Shown: positions 41,221 through 53,901 of the stretch, one piece after another
Numbering within the stretch: position 1 is the first letter of the stretch
How the letters are laid out: each line of letters opens with the position of its first letter
DNA from: Balamuthia mandrillaris
Taxonomy: Eukaryota > Discosea > Longamoebia > Balamuthiidae
Assembly: GCA_031835245.1 (NCBI GenBank)
Contig: JAVKOQ010000345.1
Location: 1 to 53,901, forward strand
Direction of reading: 5' to 3'
Length of the DNA stretch: 53,901 nt
Notes under the pieces: model-generated
Seen by the model: only the letters and a program-made list of their open reading frames with translations
Databases searched by the model: none
What the model was told of the DNA's origin: nothing
Translations under genes and position numbers: made by a program

Positions 41221-44200
41221 TCTCTCTCTCTCACTCTCACTCTCACTCTCACTCTCTCTCTCTCTCTCTCTCGCCCCCTGTTTGTTCTCTCGCTTCTTAA
41301 CCATACGCCTTATCTGCCTTCTTCACTTAGGAAGCTCTGCGGTTTCTCAACACCGACTGTAAATTACTGCACGGCACTGTTGGCTTAAACTCCATTTTTG
41401 TGACGGCTTCTGGCGATTGGAAACTGGGTAGTTTCCTCTTGGTGTCCGACCTGCAGTCTCTTACCCCATTTAAGGTTTTTCCTCGTACCTTTGACCTAAT
41501 ATCCGTTTCATCTCTTTTGCATTGTTTTTGTGCTGTTGTGTTTGTTTCCCTCCGGGTTTTCTTAGGGTGCTAACCAAGCTCCACTGTAAGGATTGTTGCG
41601 AAGAGATACTAGACAACAAATATAAACCACCGGAGGTCCGAAAGAAGGCCTGGCCTGTGCTGCAACAAGGCCCTGTCCACGCAGTTGACAGCTGGCTAGT
41701 GGGTTGCCTTCTTTACGAGCTCTTTAATGGATCGTTGCAGCGCAGCGAAGAGCTACAGAATACGAATAACATCCCTAAAGTAGGTCCTTGATCTCTCGCC
41801 TATCAAGTGCATTTGTGTGTTCTAACGTGGAACAATTCACCATAACTGTTGTAGGCACTAGTGCCTTGCTACCAAAAAATGTTCAGCTCAGACGGAAAGA
41901 AAAGGATTGAAATGGGTGCTGTATTGGTTTGCAAATACTTCGATAACAATATCGTTCGCACCTGTCGCTTCCTCGAAAATATCGCTCTCAAAGAACCTAC
42001 GCAAAAAGATGCCTTCTTCAAGGAGCTACCAGCATTACTGGACTCCTTCCCACAAAATTTATGTACCAAAAAGATATTGCCTAGTTTACTTCAGGCCATC
42101 AACTATGGCTATGGTTAGTAACCTATCTTGATGATGTCTTTCTTTTTCTTGTTGTTGGTCTTTGTGCTCAGGCTGTCCTATTGATTTAGCGAATGCACGT
42201 GCTCTTGTATCCCTTTTAAAAATTGGAAAGCATTTATCAGCTGATGAATATGCGGCTCAGGTCATCCCTAGGTCTTTATATGTTTTTTCATCTCTTTTGT
42301 TTCGATTGCCAACAAACTACTCACTCTCATTCTCCAGTATCGTGAAATGGTTCACCGGTAATGATAAGGAGTTGAAAGCGAATTTGCTAGAGAACATGGA
42401 AAGCTTTGCTGAGCATCTGTCTCCGCAAATTGTGAATGATAATATTTTCCCTTGTGTGGCGTTAGGTTTCTCTGACCCGGCTCCCAAGCTGCGGGAGCTC
42501 ACCATTCGCTCTGTAGTTTATCTAGCTCCTAAGGTATCACCCTCTTTTTTGTTTAGCTGAAAAATTGGAATGTATTGACAAACCAACGAAAAAGCTCAAC
42601 GCCTCAACACTGAACACACAAGCTATGCAATACTTTGCAAAGTTACAAATGGATAGAGAGCCACTCATTCGCACGAACACCACCATCTGTCTTGGCCGCA
42701 TTTCCCGCTTCCTCTCCGACTCGGTACGCCTTGTTCTATTCTTCTGTTCTACCTGCTTTCTCATTGAACGCTTTTCAGACGAGGAAAAAAGTATTGGTGG
42801 TGGCCTTCTCCAGAGCTCTCAGAGATCCCTTCCCACCTGCCCGCGTCTCTGCTCTGATGGCATTTGCCGGTATCATTACCTCCCATCTTGAAACGCTCCT
42901 ACCTTCCTCCACTAACAATTACCTTACCTCTTGACTTAATATTTCATCAGCTACTGTTGATTATTACGATGCGGATGATACAGGTAAGTGAAATCTCGTT
43001 TTTCTATTTTATTTCCCAAAATACCATGCAACCCCTGTGGGTTCCCTCGGAGTTTTCACGGCCCGTGACGCACCGATGGGAAAGTGGATGGGCGCTTCTG
43101 TAGCCCTCTAGCCCACCCATCCCCGCATTCTCGCATTTGTGGGTTTACTCACTTGTGTGACTTTTAATCCATCAGCCAAGCGGATAGTACCTTCTATCTC
43201 TGTGCTTACTGTTGATCCTGAAAAGAGGGTGAGAGAGACCGCCTTGCAGGCAATTCACACATTCATCAATAAGCTTGAAAAGGCCTCCCAGATGGTAGCG
43301 AATTTTTTCTCTCTTATTTGTGCTTTTGCCTCATATTCACCCGTTCCGCACATCCTGTAGGCAGGGGATGCTCCACTGCCGGAAGATGAGCCAGCAACGT
43401 CCTCGCACGAGAAAATATTTTCGTGGGCTTTTGACTCTTTGTCCAAAAAGGTAAAAGAAAACGAGTTTTGTGATACCTCCACATTAAAAAACTGAGCTAA
43501 ACTCTTTTGGTTATTGGAGCAGATCTATGGAGAGGAGCCGGTTAAACCAACCACCAAGACTACCGCACCACCAATTAGCAATAATTCACTACCGTCAGGA
43601 CCAACAAGTCCCACTATCCCAACGCAAACTCCCAATGCAGCAGTCTCCTCATTGGCGGCAGACAGTGAGGGAGGCTGGAGCGATGATGACACAGACGAAG
43701 AGGACAGTTGGGGCAAAGTGTCCAGCAAGGAGGACGAAGAGAAGGATGATCGGTTAGCAAGCAGATCACACACAACGTCGACGTTGAAGCTATCTGCCAA
43801 GTCCTCCATTCTTGCCCTGCCAACCGCAGAAGAAGAAGATGGAGGGTGGGGCGATGGCGATGCCTGGGATAGTACCGATGGTGTTGACTCATGGGGAGAC
43901 AATACTCTGTCCTCTCCTTCTCTTCCTTCTACTTCCTCCACCACTGCCTCTAGCTCTGCCTTCAGCGCCAACAACAGTGCCAGCCGCAGTGGTGGTACCG
44001 CACGAGGAGGGAGCAGTAGCGGCGATGGTTGGGGATGGGATGGGGATGGGGATGAGGAGGATGGCAACGGTGGTAGTGGTGGTGATGGCTGGGGAGACGA
44101 TGACGACTGGATATTTGAGGAACCGACCCGCAGTGGCAGTGGGGGTGTACCTCGGCAAGCCAACAAGCTGGAACAGGCTCGCCTGGCCAAGCAAAGAAAA

Positions 44201-44221
44201 AAGACAAACAAAAAAGACTAG
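40482..44221 (+). CDS. SCYL1-like N-terminal pseudokinase with HEAT repeats
   Basis: The ATG at 40482 gives [17 protein letters not shown], then WSLHQG, the SCYL opening. The kinase-like part has [55 protein letters not shown] (no HRD) and [10 protein letters not shown] (no DFG), so it is a pseudokinase. [14 protein letters not shown] and [18 protein letters not shown] close it. The HEAT region has [77 protein letters not shown] and [20 protein letters not shown]. The C-terminus is acidic with [14 protein letters not shown] and [10 protein letters not shown] blocks and ends in basic QRKKTNKKD, comparable to the COPI-binding tail of SCYL1. SCYL1 acts in Golgi-ER retrograde traffic. Gly2 with Ser6 (MGxxxS) is an N-myristoylation consensus, a feature known from SCYL3 but not SCYL1. 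About thirteen exons. Confidence 0.92.
41034..41275. repeat. (CTCACT)n / (CT)n microsatellite in a SCYL1-like intron
   Basis: About 240 bp of CTCACT hexamers, interrupted near 41131-41172 by CTCACC-type units and passing into pure CT toward 41270. The whole array lies between kinase-region exons, pyrimidine-rich on the sense strand, shortly upstream of the acceptor at about 41330. Very large simple frames here (Ser-Leu, Ser-His) are not genes. Confidence 0.9.
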
Positions 44222-44455
44222 CACCACACAATAACCAACCAACCACTTTTCTCTTCGAGCAGGGCGGGCGGGATGATCAAAACCCAAATATTATGTGCAT
44301 ATGCACACAAACAAACAAACCTGTCATGCCCGCCGCCACCACCATAAACCAAACATTTGCGGCACCATTTTTCTCCAGCGCCACCATGCAAAGTAGTTCC
44401 TATCATCTCCAATGCTATTATTATTATCGTCTGCCATGTGCCACATCACCATCAC

Positions 44456-46037
<1,582 letters not shown>

Positions 46038-46941
46038 ATGGAGGAGGAGAGGAAGGAAGCTGCTCCTCCTGCTGCTGCTGCTGCTGCTGCTGCTGGAGGT
46101 GCCGAGGGGGGTGGTGGTGGTGGTGGTCTCCCTGCGATAGGATCCTCCTCCTCCTCCTCTGGGTTGCCGCCTGGCGTGTACGATATTCTGATGAGCCCCG
46201 CCTTGCTGCAACCCTTTACCCAGTTCTGCCAGCAAAAGGCCTGCGTGGAAAATGTGCACTTCATGCTGGAGGTGCTTCACTTTGAGAAGCTTCCTGCTGA
46301 GCAAATGGCCGCCAAGGCTGCGCACATCTTTCACAAGTGCGTACCTTGCCTTGTCTTCTTCTTCTTCCTCTGTTCCTCTTTGCCCATAGCATAGGCTGAC
46401 AATGGGAATGAACTTCAACCCCTCAACTCCAGGTACGTGGCATTGAACGCGGAGCAGCAGGTCAACCTGGACTCTCCCGTCACAGCCGAGATAGAGGCCC
46501 GCCTTGCCAAGCCAACCCCTACCATGTTCTCCGCCGCCAAGGACTTTATCGCCGAACTTCTCAAAGCAGGTTAGTCCTTTGCTCTGCTTTCCTGCTGCTC
46601 TGTTCACTGCTGAACTGCATGGCTAACTGAAACTGCTGCTATCCCTCCATGATGCATGCGTAATACGTCAGATGTGCTGCCCAAGTTTCTACGTAGCGAC
46701 CACGTTCAATCACTGCTAAGAAGCTGGAGCAGCAATACCTCTAGCATGGAGGGCGATCCCCTAGCTGCTCCTCCTTCCACTACCACTGCCACTACCCCCT
46801 CTGCCACCTCCAATACAAACGCTTCACAACCATTCGCTAAATTACCGACATTGGCAGCAAAACCTCTTCCCTTCGCCATAGACTCTCGACACCACTGCCT
46901 TTTATTAGCCATCGATGCCGTGCTTGTACGTTCTCTGCTCA

Positions 46942-46986
<45 letters not shown>

Positions 46987-48274
46987 CTTCCTCCCTTCTC
47001 TTACACTTTATCGTTAACCCATAATGAATAATATCTTACAACGAAAACAGCATCTAATAAGGCTACTCTTCAGTGTGGGTATGCCCTCTGAGGAGAGCTC
47101 CTTCTCTCCAACCGAACATACTAGAGCAGGTGCTCTGAATGCAATCTTGCAACTTTCAGAGGTATGGCTTTCTTTTCTCTTTTCATGATTCAAGCGTCCA
47201 TGCTCAGCTAATTCTTCTTGGTACGTAGACCATCAGAAACTCGTCTGTGTATCAGCCTGTACAACCGGAAGAACAATCGCCCGAACCCAACCTGAAAAAA
47301 CAGGCGGTGGCTGCTCGCAATGTCATAGAGCACCACCTCTTGGCCTGGCGGAAGAAATTTGAACCTGCCTTCGCCCAACAAGCCACCAGTGGCGATTGCC
47401 GTACGACTACCCCACGTAGTAATGGCGTTACTGAAACTGGCATCATTGCTGCCATCCTTTGGACTCTCAGAAAGGTGTCCTATAGGCTTTCCTTCCTCCT
47501 CCGCTTCGCCTCTCTTATGGTTTTTGCTTACCTTAGTGAATCTGTTCCCACAAAAGGAGGCTACAGCACACCTCCATGCGTTGGCTGACAATGACGAATA
47601 CTCTCTATTGGTGTGCAACAACTCATTCCAATCGGTCATCGCAGGCCAAACTTCTGACGTGGAAAGCATCGCTGTGCAGCAGGAAATCACTCAGCTCATG
47701 GATGTCCTTACGCTCAAACTCCAATCTCAAGACTCGCAGGCACATCCATCTCCAAGTACCGCCCTTTCCGCTACTACCACCCCTACCGTCCAAGGCATCA
47801 CCACCAAAAGGAGGCGAAAGCCTTCTGATCCCAATACCCCTATTTCTGATGAGAAGCTCGTTCTGGTAGGGCGCATCCTGTTACTATTAACCAAGGTAGC
47901 TGTACATCCATCCTTATTCTGCACTCACTCACTCACCCACCCACCCACCCACCCACACACCCACCCACCCACTCTCTCTCTGTGGCTGCTTTTCTCCAAC
48001 TCGACTGAAACTGGAACAGCAAGTGGCCTCTATAGAAGGTCAGCAGGATAGAGAGCTGCGGGTAGCAGAAATAGAGCTTGCAAAGGAGCTTGTACGGGCA
48101 ACCAGTGCAAATGCTTGTCTAAGTGATGCAGACCGGCACCACATGAGAGCAGTGATGTTATCTGCAATAACACAGTCGCGAAAGCGGCTCTCCGCAGGCG
48201 ATCTCTCCGATTGCAGCGTGCTGCAGGCCCTATTGCAGGGTTATCGCAACCTTCGCACGATCACCATGTATTAG
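46038..48274 (+). CDS. RGS-domain protein (regulator of G-protein signalling)
   Basis: It starts MEEERKEAAPP with Ala-, Gly- and Ser-rich low complexity. The RGS box begins at about residue 52: GVYDILMSPALLQPFTQFCQ, QKACVENVHFMLEVLHFEKL, then YVALNAEQQVNLDSPVTAEI, TMFSAAKDFIAELLKAD, and VLPKFLRSDHVQSLL, matching the nine-helix RGS fold. The remaining ~400 residues (NVIEHHLLAWRKKFEPAF, ATAHLHALADNDEYSLLVCN, AVQQEITQLMDVLTLKLQS, QDRELRVAEIELAKELVRAT, LQALLQGYRNLRTITMY) look helical and match no family I know. RGS proteins speed GTP hydrolysis by G-alpha, so a role in chemotaxis or osmotic signalling is possible. Introns carry (CT)n at 46949-46982 and a (CACC)n-like tract at 47925-47975. About eight exons. 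Confidence 0.85.
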
Positions 48275-48390
48275 CAGCCTTTCGAAGTAGTTAAAGAAAC
48301 ATTGTACATTACATTGCCTTTTTATTGAAATCAGGAGAAACCACAGAAAGTGCTGTTGATGGCATGTTAGTTTGGTTGAAGCTTGGCAAG

Positions 48391-50913
<2,523 letters not shown>

Positions 50914-51026
50914 TTCTTTCTTTCTTTCTTTCTTTTTGGGGGAAGGCCGTAATGGCAGCGCCAATCGGTGTATTACTTCGGCTTATTACTTTCTCCTCTG
51001 CGTATTATCCCGTTCAAGACGAGAGG

Positions 51027-51068
<42 letters not shown>

Positions 51069-51326
51069 CACACAACATGAACGCAATGCTCTGCCTTCAT
51101 TAAGTTACTTTGTAACACAACAATGCAGATACAGCGGCGGCCACTGACATACGATGGCCAGCCATGGAAATACCTGTCCTACAGACAACAAAAGGGTTGC
51201 CTGAAGTCGCTGAACGGAACCCCCTGTTGCTCTTATGCCAACCGTACATTCTTGTTGGACATCTAGCTAGAGACGGTGATGCTGCTTGCTACGGTACTCC
51301 ATGGGTGATGGTGTACGTACGAAGGA
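50914..51326. other. Intergenic region with (GA)n array
   Basis: 413 bp between the aminotransferase start and the aldo-keto reductase stop, both on the minus strand. A pure (GA)n lies at 51027-51066, about 115 bp upstream of the aminotransferase start (pyrimidine-rich on its sense strand), and a (TTTC)n run lies at 50914-50935. No gene or RNA seen. Confidence 0.6.
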
Positions 51327-51953
51327 TTAATCCCAGCGATGGTGGGGCAGCCATGCCTTGATAGTGCGTTTGCCGCAGTGGAGGCTGTCCAGTAGGCTCA
51401 TGTCATTTTGGTTCAACTCAAAGTCAAATAGAGCAATGTTTTGTCGGAGGTGCTCCTCCCTCTCACTCTTGGGAATAACAGCAACGCCATGTTGGATAGC
51501 CCACCGTAATACCACCTGGGCTCCACTCTTATTGTGGCGTTCAGCCACTTCTCCTACCTGGAGTTCCATGATAAGTTTCATCATAACAGACGTTAGTGAT
51601 TGTCAAGCCCTCGTAGTCGACTAGAGAGGGACAAAAGAGAAATGGGAACGCTCACATACCGTTGGTTCTTGGAGCAGGCCGCCACTACCACCACGTTTTG
51701 TCCCTTGTGCCAGCGGAGAATAGGCAACCACCTTTATATTGTTGGCGGCGCAATAGTCGAGTAATTGCGGCTGAAGGAGATATGGGTGCATTTCTATTTG
51801 GTCGACCAGCGGAGGGATGCGGGCAAACGAGAGCAACTGCTTCAGGTTGTTTTGGGTAAAGTTTGATACGCCTATTCCTTTCACCATTCCCTTTGCTACC
51901 AACTCCTATTTCGCGGTGGTTGTGACCATGTTGTCTGTTAAATTAGCTCAATT

Positions 51954-51990
<37 letters not shown>

Positions 51991-52671
51991 CTCCATGGCA
52001 CGCCATGTATCTTGCAGACTTGTCTCATTGTCAAGCAGCTCAGCACGAACAAAGGGGCCCCTTCGATAGGGAGGGCGAGCCTCCGGCAAAAACGCCACCG
52101 GCCAGTGCAACAAGTAGAGGTCCAGCCATTCCACCTGTAGCTCCTATTTGAAAGAACGACATGTTTCGTTCATAGAGTGGCCGCAAAGGAAAAACAACAA
52201 AGCAGACCTTGAGCGTTCTAGAGCAAGCCTCCAAGACCAGAGCTGGCCGGTGGTTCGTGTTCCAGAGCTTGGATGTTAGAAAGAGCTGCTCTCTGCTGTG
52301 AATAACACCTGAGGAGAGCAATTCCTGAAAGGCGTGGCCGAGAGCCTTTTGGTTGTTGTAGAGCTCCGCGCAGTCAAAAGAGCGATACCCAGCTCCAACC
52401 GCGGCGCTAATCACAGAACGCAACCGCTCGTGCCCCTTTGGGAGCTTCCATGTTCTGCAGGTGGGGACGTCCCTCCCCATATCGTTAGCTCGACTGCCCC
52501 ACTCGCTGGGCGCACAACCAACCAACCATCAATGCAAAAGTTTGTGTACCCTAGACCAACGGCAGGCATGCATGTTCCATCGCTGAGTGGGAGGGACCAT
52601 TGCCCATGCGGCAAAAGCTCTTTGGATTGCTCCTTCCCCTCTAGAGGCGCTGCTGCCTCCTCCTCCATCAT
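51327..52671 (-). CDS. Aldo-keto reductase (AKR superfamily)
   Basis: Start at the ATG pair at 52671 (MMEEEAAAPLEGKEQSKELL), then WSLPLSDGTCMPAVGLG, an intron (donor GTACAC), and TWKLPKGHERLRSVISAAV. The catalytic tetrad is visible: Asp and Tyr in YRSFDCAELYNNQKALG, Lys in LFLTSKLWNTNHRP, and His in WLDLYLLHWPVAFLP. GMVKGIGVSNFTQNNLKQLL, PPLVDQIEMHPYLLQPQLLD, NIKVVAYSPLAQGTKRGGSG and VVLRWAIQHGVAVIPKSER are the standard AKR blocks, the last binding NADPH. It ends KAWLPHHRWD. This group reduces carbonyls and sugars with NADPH in the cytosol, and the substrate is unknown. Five exons, with a (GA)n tract at 51957-51988 in one intron. Confidence 0.92.
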
Positions 52672-53024
52672 TACGGCTGCTGGGTGGTGCCGACTGGGTG
52701 GATCTATTTGCAGAATTAATAACCCAGCACAAGAGGAGCACATCAGCAGCACAGGGCAGGACCAACCCACCTGCAGGCAGGTGTTCCCTTAGCCTCTGAG
52801 GTGAGCAGCGGGAACAGGACCTACGAGGCTACCTTGCTAGCAAACTGGTCAAATTCACCCACCCGCCGATTCCCTCCGCCTGCACACCCACCCGCCGAAC
52901 ATCACAGCAACCTCACAGCAGCGAAGGGGAGGGGAAGTGCACCCTACTCGCCGCTGCCATCAACCACCACCGGGGCCTTACTGTTCTTTGTTCTTTTTTT
53001 TTTTTCGCAGCGCCGCTAAGTACC
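52672..53024. promoter_or_regulatory. Divergent intergenic region AKR / PH-LRR gene
   Basis: 353 bp between divergent start codons, C-rich with CACCCACCCGCC words near 52855-52900 and a T-run at 52993-53005 followed by CGCAG. The last might be an intron acceptor within the 5' leader of the PH-LRR gene. No other gene is seen. Confidence 0.4.
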
Positions 53025-53381
53025 ATGGAGGACAATAAGGCCGTGGCTCATTCAGAGGAGGAGGAGGAGGAGAAGGAAGAGGATCAGGGGAGGGAAGAGC
53101 ATGCATGCAAAGACGAGTTTGACGGCAAGGCCCACAGGGAAAGGGCGCCTTCCATGAACACCAGAAGGACCACTTCCTCCTCCGTGTCCGTATCGCGCGC
53201 CGCCACCGCTGGCGAGCCTGTCGTTGTCAAGGAGGGCTGGCTCACCAAGAAAGGTCATGTGCGCAAGAACTGGAAGCGCCGTTGGTTCATCCTTCGCAAA
53301 GACACGGAAGAGCTTCTTTACTACAAATCCTCCAAAGTCAAGGTTTTTTTGATCTTTTTTCTTGTTCTCCTTCTCTTTCAT

Positions 53382-53417
<36 letters not shown>

Positions 53418-53901
53418 CAAAAAAGACTAACACTACAAAACCAGCCAACAACGACGCCACAAGGAGTCATCGACTTGGGTTGCTACCTCTGCGACCTGTG
53501 CAACCGACCCAAATGCTTTCAGATGGTGAGCAAAGGCAAGGTCTTCGTCATAGAGGCGGACTCGGTGGAGGAACGCAACGACTGGATGAAGGCTATCAGC
53601 ACCGTCGGTGAGAAGGTGGAGGCCATACCAGGACGAGACAAGCCCAAGCCCAACAAAGCTCAAAAAGACAAGCCAGGCAAGGGTGACCGAAGACTCTCCT
53701 TCCTCACCAAGCAAGGCAAAATCAAACGCAACCTCTCCCTCAGCAACTTGGCCCTCACTGAAGTGCCCGCCAAGACATGGACTCTCAGCGAGCTGCGAAA
53801 GTTAGACATTAGCTGCAACGAAATAGCGACCTTTCCTTTGGAGCTCTGTTCCATGAACAAGTTGTTGTCGTTGGACTTTTCAACTAACCTTTTGAAAGAC
53901 A
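53025..53901 (+). CDS. PH-domain plus leucine-rich repeat protein, partial at its 3' end
   Basis: Exon 1 is 53025-53342, and exon 2 runs from 53445 off the window (phase 0 junction). The first 70 residues are acidic then serine/threonine-rich (EEEEEEKEEDQGREE, APSMNTRRTTSSSVSVSR). A PH domain follows: VKEGWLTKKGHVRKNWKRRW, FILRKDTEELLYYKSS, GVIDLGCYLCDL and KVFVIEADSVEERNDWMKAI. After a basic linker (KPKPNKAQKDKPGKGDRR) leucine-rich repeats begin: NLSLSNLALTEVPAKTWTLS, ELRKLDISCNEIATFPLELC and KLLSLDFSTNLL. PH-LRR architectures occur in PHLPP phosphatases and in amoebozoan Roco/LRR signalling proteins, but the rest is outside the window. The K-x-R-R-W pattern in the PH domain suggests phosphoinositide binding. 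The intron holds (CT)n at 53389-53415. Confidence 0.88.

Noticed and set aside
40893-41388. Three overlapping long frames rich in Ser-Leu, Ser-His and Thr-Leu
   Set aside because: They are translations of the (CTCACT)n array inside a SCYL1-like intron. The real exons flank it in a consistent frame.

Overview
The window looks like nuclear DNA from a free-living amoeba-like protist, most plausibly an amoebozoan. Genes are intron-rich, with mostly short introns (many 50-150 nt), and lie close together on both strands, often as divergent pairs. The proteins are typical unicellular-eukaryote housekeeping factors plus some with patchy distribution: a DYW-type PPR protein, a TPP1-like S53 peptidase, a Polycomb EED-like protein, and a CRIB/WASP-like protein that carries a Tudor domain. 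I cannot name the species from the sequence. A discosean amoeba related to Acanthamoeba or Balamuthia would fit, but that is inference.

Layout. (1) 1-10.4 kb, gene-dense: a BTB-BACK protein (-, partial), an EED-like WD40 protein (+), a 72-aa membrane/coiled-coil protein (-), Nopp140/SRP40 with an N-terminal LisH (+), Elongator subunit ELP2 (+), and the CRIB-polyproline-Tudor WASP-like protein (+). (2) 10.4-27.4 kb, a repeat island. It holds a heptamer minisatellite, a degraded Crinkler/RHS-like gene with a SAP domain, and a non-LTR retrotransposon (LINE) family present as two large head-to-tail copies plus at least five fragments. It also holds a fold-back hexanucleotide repeat, a tRNA-derived SINE and about 1 kb of AT-rich DNA without genes. 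(3) 27.5-53.9 kb, gene-dense again: TPP1-like peptidase (-), a Fanzor/TnpB zinc-ribbon remnant (+), PPR-DYW (-), a long AMN1-type LRR protein (-), COP9 signalosome CSN6 (+), Paf1-complex RTF1 (-), SCYL1-like pseudokinase (+), CFIm25/NUDT21 (-), an RGS-domain protein (+), a class III aminotransferase with an extra C-terminal domain (-), an aldo-keto reductase (-), and a PH-LRR protein (+, partial).

The host genes do not form one pathway. Themes are gene expression (EED, RTF1, ELP2, CFIm25, Nopp140, PPR-DYW), protein turnover (CSN6, TPP1), signalling and cytoskeleton (RGS, PH-LRR, CRIB/WASP-like) and trafficking (SCYL1). Long CT/GA microsatellites recur in introns, nearly always pyrimidine-rich on the sense strand. 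The LINE family ends in a (TAC)n tail behind a small terminal palindrome, and its copies abut one another through that tail. The observations I consider most novel are the Tudor-containing WASP-like protein, the self-tandem LINE array, the aminotransferase fusion and the Fanzor remnant.
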